Assembly (NCBI GenBank): GCA_944319925.1
Contig: CALUFQ010000019.1
Coordinates: forward strand, 1-51,961
Origin: an uncultured Paraprevotella sp.
Lineage (GTDB): Bacteria > Bacteroidota > Bacteroidia > Bacteroidales > Bacteroidaceae
Direction of reading: 5' to 3'
Length of the DNA: 51,961 bases
The position numbers and the translations under genes were made by a program. A model generated the notes under the pieces. The model saw nothing but the letters and a program-made list of their open reading frames with translations. It made no database searches and was not told where the DNA came from. This document shows positions 34,546 to 42,184 of the stretch, piece after piece (within the stretch, counting starts at the first letter, position 1; the number at the start of each line of letters is the position of its first letter).

Positions 34546-35754
34546 TTAGTGGAATATTTGTCGAATGCCTTCATCGTCTTTGTGGGCAAGGTAAGTGTCT
34601 AGGTCCTTGTCCCCCCGTCCGCTCACGGTGAGCACCACCACATCGGCGGGATTGAACCTCATTTTGGGCAGCATGCCGAGGGCATGGGCCGACTCCAGGG
34701 CGGGGATGATGCCTTCCAGCCGGGTCAGCTCGAAAGCCGCGCGGAGGGCCTCGTCGTCATTGATGGCCATGACCGTGGCACGGTGCGTGGCGGCGAGGTG
34801 GGCATGCAGCGGGCCGATGCCGGGATAGTCGAGTCCGGCCGAGAGGGAGTAGGGTTCAATAATCTGCCCGTCCTCGTCCTGCATCACGAGGGTGCGGCTG
34901 CCGTGTATGATGCCCAGCGACCCACAGTGTATCGTGGCCGCCGTTTCGCCGCTGTCGATGCCGTGGCCTCCGGCTTCGCCGAGAAAGATGCCCACCCGCT
35001 CGTCATCAATGTAGTGGTATATCGTGCCGGCGGCGTTCGAACCTCCGCCCACGCAGGCCATCAGGTAGTCGGGATAGTCGCGGCCTTCCTTTTCCAGGAG
35101 CTGCTCCTTGATTTCGCGGCTGATGACGCTTTGCAGACGGGCCACCAAGTCGGGGTAGGGATGCGGCCCCACGGTGGAGCCGATGATGTAGAACGTGTCC
35201 GCCGGGTGGCAACACCAGTCGCGGATGGCCTCGTTCGTGGCATCTTTCAGCGTCTTGTTGCCGCTCTCCACGGGATAAACCTCCGCGCCCAGCATCTTCA
35301 TGCGTTCCACGTTGACGCGTTGCCGCTTCACGTCCGTCGCGCCCATATAGACCCGGCAAGGCATGTCCATCAGGGCGCAGACGGTGGCTGCGGCCACGCC
35401 GTGCTGCCCCGCGCCCGTTTCGGCGATGATGCGTTTCTTGCCCATGGCCCGTGCCAGGAGGATTTGCCCAATAGCGTTGTTGATTTTGTGTGCCCCGGTG
35501 TGGTTCAGGTCTTCACGCTTCAGGTAGAGCTTGCAGCCGTATTTCTCGCTCATGCGGCGGGCAAAGTAGAGGGGCGAAGGCCGTCCCACGTAGTCTTTCA
35601 GCAGCGCGTGGAACTCCTTTTGGAACGACGCGCTTTCGAGAATGGGCTGATAAGCCTTCCGCAGGTCTTCTACCGCTTTGTAGAGAATCTCCGGCACGTA
35701 GGCTCCGCCGAAGTCTCCATAATACCCTTCTGGGTTCACGTGAAAAGTTTTCAT
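34546..35754 (-). CDS. trpB: tryptophan synthase beta subunit
   Basis: The 402-residue PLP enzyme joins indole and serine. The PLP lysine is Lys90 in [40 protein letters not shown] (phosphate cup) and GRGDKDLD are all present. It is the first structural gene of the operon. The ATG at 35754 (MKTFHV) is the likely start; a 13-codon upstream extension begins just past the attenuator terminator. The attenuator (35797-35973) lies directly upstream. Confidence 0.97.
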   Translation of the reverse strand: MKTFHVNPEGYYGDFGGAYVPEILYKAVEDLRKAYQPILESASFQKEFHALLKDYVGRPSPLYFARRMSEKYGCKLYLKREDLNHTGAHKINNAIGQILLARAMGKKRIIAETGAGQHGVAAATVCALMDMPCRVYMGATDVKRQRVNVERMKMLGAEVYPVESGNKTLKDATNEAIRDWCCHPADTFYIIGSTVGPHPYPDLVARLQSVISREIKEQLLEKEGRDYPDYLMACVGGGSNAAGTIYHYIDDERVGIFLGEAGGHGIDSGETAATIHCGSLGIIHGSRTLVMQDEDGQIIEPYSLSAGLDYPGIGPLHAHLAATHRATVMAINDDEALRAAFELTRLEGIIPALESAHALGMLPKMRFNPADVVVLTVSGRGDKDLDTYLAHKDDEGIRQIFH

Positions 35755-35790
35755 TGCTTTGAGATGTTTATGGTTTGTAATTATGGGCAT

Positions 35791-35827
35791 AAAAAAGGAG
35801 GCCCGTCGTAAGTACGACAGGCCTCCG
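35791..35827 (-). terminator. trp attenuator terminator
   Basis: Read on the minus strand, the arms GGAGGCC-U-GUCGU and ACGAC-G-GGCCUCC pair over about 13 bp with one U-G pair and a 4-base loop, and run straight into six U residues (35796-35791). It lies 45 bases after the leader-peptide stop and 37 bases before trpB. This is a textbook intrinsic terminator placed to stop transcription when tryptophan is plentiful. Confidence 0.93.
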
Positions 35828-35871
35828 CGTTTATCTTTTACTTTATGGAATACACATACGGGACTTGCTCC

Positions 35872-35931
35872 TCACGACTTTTGCGGTCTTGAGTTGCGCC
35901 ACCACCAATATGTATTCTTGTTCAAGTACAT
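35872..35931 (-). CDS. trpL: trp operon leader peptide with three consecutive Trp codons
   Basis: A 19-codon frame reads MYLNKNTYWWWRNSRPQKS. Three adjacent TGG codons occupy 35907-35899. It starts about 29 bases after the predicted transcription start and ends 45 bases before the intrinsic terminator. Three Trp in a row in 19 residues, between the trp promoter and a terminator in front of trpB, is strong evidence for ribosome-mediated attenuation: scarce Trp-tRNA would stall the ribosome at the WWW run. The segment coding NTY (GAATACATA) can pair with TATGTGTATTC at about 35859-35849. I could not identify the full antiterminator by eye. Confidence 0.88.
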   Translation of the reverse strand: MYLNKNTYWWWRNSRPQKS

Positions 35932-35965
35932 TGTCTTTTTGCTTCTTGTTTATCGTTTACGCTTG

Positions 35966-35996
35966 CAAATATAGCGAGAATCTTTTAATTTGCAAA
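35966..35996 (-). promoter_or_regulatory. trp operon promoter
   Basis: On the minus strand, TTTG (35996-35993), 19 bases, then TATATTTG (35973-35966) match the Bacteroidetes sigma-ABfr consensus TTTG-N19-TAnnTTTG exactly. Transcription should start near 35960, about 29 bases before the leader-peptide ATG. Confidence 0.85.
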
Positions 35997-36077
35997 CAAA
36001 ACCGGAGTTTTTTTGTTTGCTGGGCCAGAATTCTGCATTTGAATATCCGCGTATGGCCGGAGGGGTTTCCCATTTAT

Positions 36078-36129
36078 GCTTCATTCCACATGGCAAACAG
36101 AACGGCCGTTATGGCCATGTGGATGAAGC
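36078..36129. repeat. diverged, inverted copy of the 65-bp repeat; strong hairpin
   Basis: GCTTCA-tt-CCACATGGC (36078-36094) is inverted at 36114-36129 (GCCATGTGG-a-TGAAGC), a 15-bp stem with a small bulge. Positions 36086-36116 align with the reverse complement of the tandem repeat at the left end of the window: 27 of 31 bases agree and all four differences are transitions. Further on, cccctgcaagttgggg (about 36154-36170) echoes cccctgcaag near 192. The stretch 35997-36225 otherwise holds no gene. Confidence 0.65.
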
Positions 36130-36225
36130 CTCTTTCGCCCCTTCGGAGATAGTTCCCCTGCAAGTTGGGGCTGTCCATTTCTTTTTTTCCTGCAATTTTT
36201 ATAGCCTACGATGTGGCATAATTTC

Positions 36226-37107
36226 TTATTCTTCTTGCAATACGTCAAAGCGGAACGATTCCTTCACTGTGGCTTTGGCTCCTTTGGACACGAAGCGGTA
36301 GCGGAAATTCGTATCCAGCGCGAGAAGTACGAAACGTCCGTCAGAAAGCCTGACGTGCCAGCCGTTGATGGATTTATAATCCGTTTCATTGAAGTGCGTA
36401 GGTTCGAATTTCACCCATCCCCGTCCTTCCAAGTATGCTTCGGGCCAGGCGTGTGCTTCTCCTGAGGCAATTCCATAGTACTCCCGTGCAGGGATGCCGC
36501 AGGCCCGACAAAGAGCCATGAAAAGGTTGGTTTTCCCCGTGCAGCAGCCTTCTTGGGAGTTGAGGATTTCAAGCGCGCTTTTCACCGGGCCATAGACAAA
36601 AGGGATGTCGTGGACTGTTTCCCAAATGGCGTGGATGCGTCCGATGTCGGACTTCTCGCGTTGCATGATTCGGGCGGCCATGTTCCGGATTTGCGGAGAG
36701 TCGGATTCACATAATGGCGTGGACTGCAAGAAGACGGTCAGACTGTCTTGCGGGATGGAGGGCGCGCTGCGCCTGGAAGCGTAGTCGGTGTTGTAGAGCC
36801 GTCCTTCGGTCAAGACGGTGAGGTCGAAAGCCTGTTGCGGGTTTTTGATGCGGAATTCGGCAAAGCATGTGTTCCGTTCCGTAAATACCCTGAAAGGCTT
36901 TATGCTGAATGTGGTTTTCTGAATGTCCTGAAAGCCTGGATGGCTGCGTGGGACAAGGGTCAGGAGATAGAGCAATGTGCAACCGGAGTCGCATTTCACC
37001 TCGTAGTTCGTCACCAAGCGGAAGTCGCGGGTGTTCCAATGGGAAGTTTGCGCCCATGCCGCCAATGACAGCCACACGCATAAAAAGAGCAGGAGTGGCT
37101 TTCTCAT
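36226..37107 (-). CDS. exported transglutaminase-like protein
   Basis: The 293-residue protein has a signal peptide (LLLFLCVWLSLAAWAQ, cleaved near residue 20) and a transglutaminase-like core. The Cys is in NSQEGCCTGKTNLFMALCRACGIPAR (key residues CC-TGKTNL), His in EAHAWPEAYLEGRGWVKFEPTH, and the acid follows. The fold is shared by periplasmic peptidases and cross-linking enzymes, so the reaction is open. It is the last gene of a four-gene operon and overlaps the upstream gene by 4 bases. Confidence 0.82.
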   Translation of the reverse strand: MRKPLLLFLCVWLSLAAWAQTSHWNTRDFRLVTNYEVKCDSGCTLLYLLTLVPRSHPGFQDIQKTTFSIKPFRVFTERNTCFAEFRIKNPQQAFDLTVLTEGRLYNTDYASRRSAPSIPQDSLTVFLQSTPLCESDSPQIRNMAARIMQREKSDIGRIHAIWETVHDIPFVYGPVKSALEILNSQEGCCTGKTNLFMALCRACGIPAREYYGIASGEAHAWPEAYLEGRGWVKFEPTHFNETDYKSINGWHVRLSDGRFVLLALDTNFRYRFVSKGAKATVKESFRFDVLQEE

Positions 37108-37637
37108 GGCTTTTCCTCTACCGTGAAGTCGTATGCCTTGAAGTCGCCGTACTCGTTGACAGGCTTTTGGGACAAGTCCACCAGAATGTATTCACCGGGC
37201 GCGAGCGGGGTGGCGGGCGTGACGGCGAAGCCCAGGTTCGGTAGGTTTTCCATCTTGAAAAGTCCCAGTTCCACGCGGGTATAGTCGCAATCCTTTAGTT
37301 CAGCAGCGGGCAGGTAACGGAAACCGCGCCTTTCCTTCAGTCGTATCAGGGCATAATCGTTCAGGGCCTGCGTCGTGGGATAGATGGCGAACTTAGGCTG
37401 TGTGCCGGTGGTTTGGCGGGAATGTGCGCCGGAGAAGTAGCGGCGGATTTTTCGTCCCACGTTGATGCCTTGGATGTCCCATCCCTTTTTAAGTTCGGTC
37501 TGGCTCGTGGCCGCCCTCATCGGGAAGACAGAATCGGCCACGAAGATGAACACCGTGGGGTCGGGCTGTTTCATTTGTGATTGTGCCTGCAGGAAAAGGA
37601 GCATGAGCAGGCAGAGTGTGGAAAGTCTTTTCAGCAT
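37104..37637 (-). CDS. small exported protein of unknown function
   Basis: From the start at 37637 the protein is 177 residues. It has a signal peptide (MLKRLSTLCLLMLLFLQAQSQ), then VFIFVADSVFPM and a C-terminal half rich in beta-strand-like segments (PLAPGEYILVDLS). No family is recognised. The alternative start at 37649 overlaps the upstream gene by 8 bases. Position in the operon suggests it works with the S41 protease or the transglutaminase-like protein. Confidence 0.72.
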   Translation of the reverse strand: MLKRLSTLCLLMLLFLQAQSQMKQPDPTVFIFVADSVFPMRAATSQTELKKGWDIQGINVGRKIRRYFSGAHSRQTTGTQPKFAIYPTTQALNDYALIRLKERRGFRYLPAAELKDCDYTRVELGLFKMENLPNLGFAVTPATPLAPGEYILVDLSQKPVNEYGDFKAYDFTVEEKP

Positions 37638-37641
37638 GTCT

Positions 37642-38334
37642 TTATTCATAAAGGTGAATGGAACCGCCATCCGATCTGGCATATTTCCGAAGTAACTGTT
37701 GCATGAACTCCGCGCAGGCCAGCACTTGGCTGCGGTTGCCGTCGTAGCCGTTGACCAAAGCCAGCAAGCGGGTGGAGGAGAGGCCGAGCTTGGTGCGTTC
37801 ATGGTCACTGGTAGGGGTGCCGATGCCGCCGTCACGGTCGCGATAGACGGGAAGGCCTTCGATGTTGAGCGGGCCGCGCCCGATGCCTTCGTAGGGTTCG
37901 CCTGCCCGCCCGATGCCCAAGACCAGCGCGTCGCCCGAAATCTTGTCGGCATCGAATCCGCCGATGGAGTAACCGTAGGCGATGGAGGCCAGGTTGATGA
38001 GGTCCACGGCGGTGTCTATCTGGTAGAGGTCGTGCCCCTTCAGCATGCGGCGCACGAGGGCTTCGGCTGCCGGGCGGTAGCGGCTGGGGTCTTTCCCGCA
38101 TCGCTTGTACACGGCACGGGTGGCCTGGATGGCCGGCATCTCTTTCAGGGAGTCCGTGGTGTATTTCCGGCAATAATCCGTTTGGAACGCCTTGATTTCC
38201 TCCCATAGCGGGGCGGAATAAGCCGTGTTGGTGAAACGGGCTTCCAAAGCCGCTCCCACGAACGCGGGACAGACTGCCCGTATTTCTTCCGATACTTGGA
38301 TTTTGATCATCTTTGTTTCGCTATAATTTGTCAT
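37642..38334 (-). CDS. B3/B4 domain protein (PheRS-beta editing-domain homologue)
   Basis: The 230-residue protein is built around the B3/B4 fold, the editing domain of phenylalanyl-tRNA synthetase beta, here free-standing. Visible landmarks are ATRAVYKRCGKDPSRYRPAAEAL, LYQIDTAVDLINLASI, YGYSIGGFDADKI and TPTSDHERTKLG (pieces of the family pattern). Free-standing members may clear mischarged tRNAs or have other roles. It has no signal peptide, unlike its operon partners. The start at 38334 overlaps the protease stop (ATGA); 38310 is possible. Confidence 0.85.
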   Translation of the reverse strand: MTNYSETKMIKIQVSEEIRAVCPAFVGAALEARFTNTAYSAPLWEEIKAFQTDYCRKYTTDSLKEMPAIQATRAVYKRCGKDPSRYRPAAEALVRRMLKGHDLYQIDTAVDLINLASIAYGYSIGGFDADKISGDALVLGIGRAGEPYEGIGRGPLNIEGLPVYRDRDGGIGTPTSDHERTKLGLSSTRLLALVNGYDGNRSQVLACAEFMQQLLRKYARSDGGSIHLYE

Positions 38335-39815
38335 AAGGCATGGTCCAATTCGGGAAGGATGGCAGCCGGGAAGTGCCGTTCGGTGATGGAGGAATAACCC
38401 GGCGAGGGGTGTCCTTTCAGGCGGCGCACCGTCTTGGGCGTGCTTCCATCCCCTTCTCCTGTTCCTGCGTTTTCTCCTTCTTCTTCCGTGTCCCCGTCCT
38501 CGGTTGTTCCTTCTTCCGGTTCCTCATCTGCCACGTTTTCCGCATCGGCGGGAATGCCGCCCGCCATCCATTGCAGGGTGTTCCGGAGCAGCAATTCATT
38601 GGGGTCTCCGATTTCGAACCACGGGTAATAGTTCAATTCTGAGATGATGTATTCGGGCGTGAAGCCTCCGGCATAGTCGGATTCCCCGTTTTTGTTATAT
38701 ACGGTGGAAGTCACCGGATACATCGTGAAGCCATAAGGGCTGTCGATTTTCGTCATGGCCACATTCTTCCCGGTGGTCTGCGTTCCCAACAGGTTCACGG
38801 TCATGTAAGGACGCAGGCAGTTGACCATCATTTCCGAAGCCGACGCGGTGTATAGTCCGGAAATGATGAATATCCTGTTCAGGTCCAGGTTGCAGGCGGC
38901 ATATTCCGGTGGCAGGTTCAAGGTGTAATTCAAGTCCTGCCGCTTGTCGTTGAAAACGAAATGGGCAAATTCTTGTCCTAGGCAATTGGCGGGCACTAAC
39001 ATGGCGGCCAACAATTGTGCGCAGTTTACCAGTCCGCCTTGGTTGTAACGCAAATCCAACACGAATTCGGTCACGCCTTGTTGCTTGAACCATTGGAATA
39101 CCTGCAGCATCTGGTCCATATAGCTTAAGTCGCCATTTCCGGAGTCGGCCTTGAATTCATTATACATCAGGTAGCCCGCCTTGATGCCATTGTATTCAAT
39201 CACTTTAGAAAGATAGAACGGGTTGTTTTCCATGGCCATTGCGGGAGAAAGGGACAATTCAAGCGTGTCTTCCGTCCATGCAAATTCGCCCGTCTCTTCG
39301 TCAATGGTCAGCGGGAGTACTGTGAGCGTCACTCCGCCGCCGTTTCGCAACAGGTCTGCATTGCTGTTGCTCACGTTCTCGCCATTTGCTTGTATGATGA
39401 AGTCGCCCCGTTGCAGCCCGGCCATTTCGGCCGGCGAATAGGGGAGCACTTGAAGCACACGTGCCGTTTGTCGTGACGACGTGCTTGTCGGGTCGCTGAC
39501 CATGACAAAATCGAATCCATACGTCACGTCTTGAATGGCGTTCTTGGTGACAGCCTCTTCGGGGACTTCTATGTAGGAGTATTCATCCTGAGGCGCCAGG
39601 ATTTTTGGGAAAAACTCTTCCGGCGGGCTGAAGTAATCTTCCGTTTCCAACACCGGCATGTCTTGATAGTAGAGGTAAACATCCCGCATTTGGGCTTCAA
39701 TCCAGTTGTCGGTCTCTGTCTTGGCCAAATATTCATAAGTGCGGTCTTCGCCGCATGAGCCCAGAAATAAGGGCACGGCAGCCAGCAAACCGTAGAGGAA
39801 TATGTTCTTCTTCAT
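38331..39815 (-). CDS. S41-family (C-terminal processing) protease lipoprotein
   Basis: The 494-residue protein has a lipoprotein signal ending PLFLGSCGED. A PDZ-like region (VLQVLPYSPAEMAGLQRGDFIIQANG) follows, then the tail-specific protease core. FVLDLRYNQGGLV is the core strand, the likely Ser is in SGLYTASASEMM near residue 325, and the Lys is in TTGKN near 347. The C-terminus is an acidic low-complexity tail (repeated E, G, D, T, residues about 430-465) and then a short basic end. It would act at the cell envelope. Its ATG at 39815 follows a TATTTTTG promoter. Confidence 0.88.
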   Translation of the reverse strand: MKKNIFLYGLLAAVPLFLGSCGEDRTYEYLAKTETDNWIEAQMRDVYLYYQDMPVLETEDYFSPPEEFFPKILAPQDEYSYIEVPEEAVTKNAIQDVTYGFDFVMVSDPTSTSSRQTARVLQVLPYSPAEMAGLQRGDFIIQANGENVSNSNADLLRNGGGVTLTVLPLTIDEETGEFAWTEDTLELSLSPAMAMENNPFYLSKVIEYNGIKAGYLMYNEFKADSGNGDLSYMDQMLQVFQWFKQQGVTEFVLDLRYNQGGLVNCAQLLAAMLVPANCLGQEFAHFVFNDKRQDLNYTLNLPPEYAACNLDLNRIFIISGLYTASASEMMVNCLRPYMTVNLLGTQTTGKNVAMTKIDSPYGFTMYPVTSTVYNKNGESDYAGGFTPEYIISELNYYPWFEIGDPNELLLRNTLQWMAGGIPADAENVADEEPEEGTTEDGDTEEEGENAGTGEGDGSTPKTVRRLKGHPSPGYSSITERHFPAAILPELDHAL

Positions 39816-39836
39816 GTCGTGGACTTGGTTTTGCAT

Positions 39837-39845
39837 GCAAAAATA
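39837..39845 (-). promoter_or_regulatory. promoter (-7 element) of the S41 protease operon
   Basis: TATTTTTGC on the minus strand matches TAnnTTTG exactly, 22 bases before the protease ATG. The -33 region lacks a clear TTTG. A short 5' leader would result. Confidence 0.55.
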
Positions 39846-39878
39846 AGAGATTTTTGGCGTATGGCAGGCATAAATGCG

Positions 39879-40991
39879 TTAAAAACGCCAATACAGCTGG
39901 ATTTCACCGGTATTATAATGCTGGTCGCCGCCGTAGGCGTTGTCTTCCACGAATGCATAAAGCCCTTGCAGTTTCAGGTTCTTGCAGAAATAGTAGTTCA
40001 CGGCCACTTGATAAAGGCTTTTCTTCGAGGCGTGGTTCTTGCGGTCGCGGTACACATCCCATTTTCCATAAATCTTGCAATGCGAAGTGACGGGAGCACC
40101 CACCGTGGCATACCATCCGTCGGCCTTGTCGCGCCCCGTGACGGTTGTCGTGCCGTTGTCAGCCACTTGATAGTCGGAAATCTTGTGTCCCTGGCTGGTC
40201 ACGTATTCGCCGCGCACGGTCCAGCGCGACTCATATTTCAGGCCGAAAGCCATGCGGTTGCGGTCCACGGTGATTTTCCGCCCGTTTACATCCTTGCTGT
40301 ATTCGCCGGCCCATCCGAACGCGCCGATGCACAAGTCTTTTACTGGCGACACCCACAGGCCTCCGATGATGTCCTTGTGGTCGTTTCGGTCGCCATGGTT
40401 GATGCCTTGTCCGTTATACGCTCCCACTTGGTAGTGCAGGAAGGCATGGCCGTCTTTCTTTGATTTGAAGAGGTCGCCTTGGATTTGCAGGCCGAGGTCG
40501 CGGCCGTTAGAGGCATGTTCGCCTGTCCGGTCGTTCATGCCCGCCAGTTTGTCTGTGGCCTGTGAATAGGCACCGAAGCCGATGTCCCATGGGTTCATGG
40601 GATTTTCGAAGGTGAAGCCGCGCTTGAACTGCCCGAACTTGACGGAGAGGAAGTCGAACTTGCACCATTCGGCCCAAGCGTCCACCACGCGCGGGCCTTT
40701 CTCTGAGCTGCCGCCGGCCACGCCGTTCATTTCCATTTGCAGCCCATACTTGAAATCCCACACTTTGCCGTTCACGTATGCCCGGATGAGCCGGATGTCG
40801 AACGTGGAATGTGATTCGTTCTTTGCATCCAAGTCTTGGTCGTTGAATGCAGCCTTTCCAATGACGTATCCGCCGAAGGTCGTGTTTTGCTTGATGTCCT
40901 GCCACCATTTGCGCGAGGCTTTTTCTTCTTGTGCGTGGGCCGCCACGGCAAATGTGAGTGCTGCGGCCAGCAGAAATAGCTTGTGCTTCAT
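39879..40991 (-). CDS. phosphate-selective porin O/P-type outer-membrane protein
   Basis: The 370-residue protein has a signal peptide (MKHKLFLLAAALTFAVAAHAQ) and a run of amphipathic beta-strands ending in aromatic residue pairs. It closes with the C-terminal Phe (IQLYWRF) needed for barrel insertion. DIRLIRAYVNGKVWDFKYGLQMEMNG and FLSVKFGQFKRGFTFENPM (shown as family patterns in part) resemble OprP/OprO-type porins of Bacteroidetes. The substrate is unknown. A promoter candidate TAACTTTG lies at 41020-41013. Confidence 0.8.
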   Translation of the reverse strand: MKHKLFLLAAALTFAVAAHAQEEKASRKWWQDIKQNTTFGGYVIGKAAFNDQDLDAKNESHSTFDIRLIRAYVNGKVWDFKYGLQMEMNGVAGGSSEKGPRVVDAWAEWCKFDFLSVKFGQFKRGFTFENPMNPWDIGFGAYSQATDKLAGMNDRTGEHASNGRDLGLQIQGDLFKSKKDGHAFLHYQVGAYNGQGINHGDRNDHKDIIGGLWVSPVKDLCIGAFGWAGEYSKDVNGRKITVDRNRMAFGLKYESRWTVRGEYVTSQGHKISDYQVADNGTTTVTGRDKADGWYATVGAPVTSHCKIYGKWDVYRDRKNHASKKSLYQVAVNYYFCKNLKLQGLYAFVEDNAYGGDQHYNTGEIQLYWRF

Positions 40992-41049
40992 TTTCCTGTC
41001 TTTTTCTGTTTGCAAAGTTAGTTTAAAAAATCTTCTTCCATGAAGAATT

Positions 41050-41194
41050 AGAAACTGTTTTGAATTAAAAAGCTTTTTCTTGCCTGACGTATTCGTTTTC
41101 GTGTATGCCTTGGGCAATTTCCCGGGCATTTACAAAAGTTGCTTCCGCGAAAACGAAGACCCATCCCAATCAGCACACGACAAATTCAAAACAA
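41050..41194 (+). repeat. dispersed intergenic repeat, copy A
   Basis: This segment matches 45276-45013 in the opposite orientation in blocks: agaaactgttttgaatt, gtattcgttttcgtgt, ttgggcaatttcc...catttacaaaagtt, gaagacccatccc and caaattcaaaacaa. The match is interrupted in copy B by about 110 extra bases. It fills the gap between the porin promoter and the RNA methyltransferase stop codon. It is AT-rich and non-coding and probably belongs to a MITE-like family. Confidence 0.6.
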
Positions 41195-41202
41195 CTTTTT
41201 CA

Positions 41203-41991
41203 TCAGGAAAAGGATGCATGGGAAATCCTTCTGAATTCCGCACATACGATAGCCGTGGCGACAGCTACGTTCAGGCTTTCCGACGTGGGGCGTCCGAGGG
41301 GGTAATTGGGGATGTGAAGGCGGTGGCTGACGAGGTGTGCCACTTCCGGGCTGATACCGTTGCCTTCGTTGCCCATGACGATGATGCCTGTCGGGACGAG
41401 CGGTCGCGCATATAGGTTCTCCCCGTCCAGGAAAGTGCCATAGATGGGGATTTGTGGCGGGAAGCCCGCAAGCGTTTCGGCCAACGGCAGATAGTGGACA
41501 TGCACACGGGCGAGTGCGCCCATGGTGGCTTGGACGGTTTTGGGGTTGTAAATGTCTGCGGTGTCGGGAGAACAAAGGACATGGTCGATTCCGAACCAGT
41601 CGGCCAAGCGGATGATGGTGCCCACGTTGCCGGGGTCTTGCACCCCGTCGAGTGCAAGGCAAAGGCTAGACTGCGGGAGGAGGGCGGGGAAAGCGTGTTC
41701 TGTCCGTTGGCGGAAAATGGCCAACACGTCCTGCGGGTGTTTCAGCAGGCTGGCTTTTTGCAGGTCTTCCGATGTGGCTTCCTGTATTTCCACACCTTTT
41801 TCCAGCAGTTTTTTCGCGACGCTTTCATGAGCTTGCAGCCATCCTCCTGCGGCTGCAAGGTAGGTGCATTCGAAGGCAGGCAGCAAATCTTCCACCAATT
41901 TGTGCCCTTCGGCCACAAACATTTGTGACTCCTTGCGGTATTTCTTTTGCTCAAGGGAGCGGATGAACTTGATTTTGTTCTTACTAATCAT
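41203..41991 (-). CDS. TrmH-family (SpoU) RNA 2'-O-methyltransferase
   Basis: The 262-residue protein has an N-terminal substrate-binding domain (KFIRSLEQKKYRKESQMFVAEG) and a SPOUT domain with the three family motifs: DGVQDPGNVGTIIRLADWFG (motif 1), IIVMGNEGNGIS (motif 2) and IPNYPLGRPTSESLNVAVATAI (motif 3, read in two pieces). It methylates ribose in rRNA or tRNA using SAM; the exact target cannot be read. A promoter candidate TAGATTTG lies at 42020-42013, 22 bases upstream of the start. Confidence 0.93.
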   Translation of the reverse strand: MISKNKIKFIRSLEQKKYRKESQMFVAEGHKLVEDLLPAFECTYLAAAGGWLQAHESVAKKLLEKGVEIQEATSEDLQKASLLKHPQDVLAIFRQRTEHAFPALLPQSSLCLALDGVQDPGNVGTIIRLADWFGIDHVLCSPDTADIYNPKTVQATMGALARVHVHYLPLAETLAGFPPQIPIYGTFLDGENLYARPLVPTGIIVMGNEGNGISPEVAHLVSHRLHIPNYPLGRPTSESLNVAVATAIVCAEFRRISHASFS

Positions 41992-42135
41992 GTTGAGGTT
42001 TCAATTGTCTTGCAAATCTAAGAAGTAATTCCGAAAAAAGTCGAAAAATGCGGTGCTTTTTGAATAAGAAATTTCCGTAATGTCGCACTTGTTGGTTAAC
42101 TCTTTCTCCTCGGCATGAAAAACAAATGGAATTGT

Positions 42136-42166
42136 TTTGTCCTGCGCCCGGTTTGCATTATCTTTG
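42136..42166 (+). promoter_or_regulatory. promoter of the TamL-like gene
   Basis: TTTG at 42136-42139, 19 bases, then TATCTTTG at 42159-42166 match the Bacteroidetes consensus exactly. Transcription should start near 42173, about 12 bases before the start codon. Confidence 0.85.
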
Positions 42167-42184
42167 CAAGGATAAATTTTTCTT

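Noticed and set aside
33351-34631. 426-codon plus-strand frame opposite trpE
   Set aside because: It is an antisense shadow of trpE with Val/Ala/Gly bias and no domain signs.
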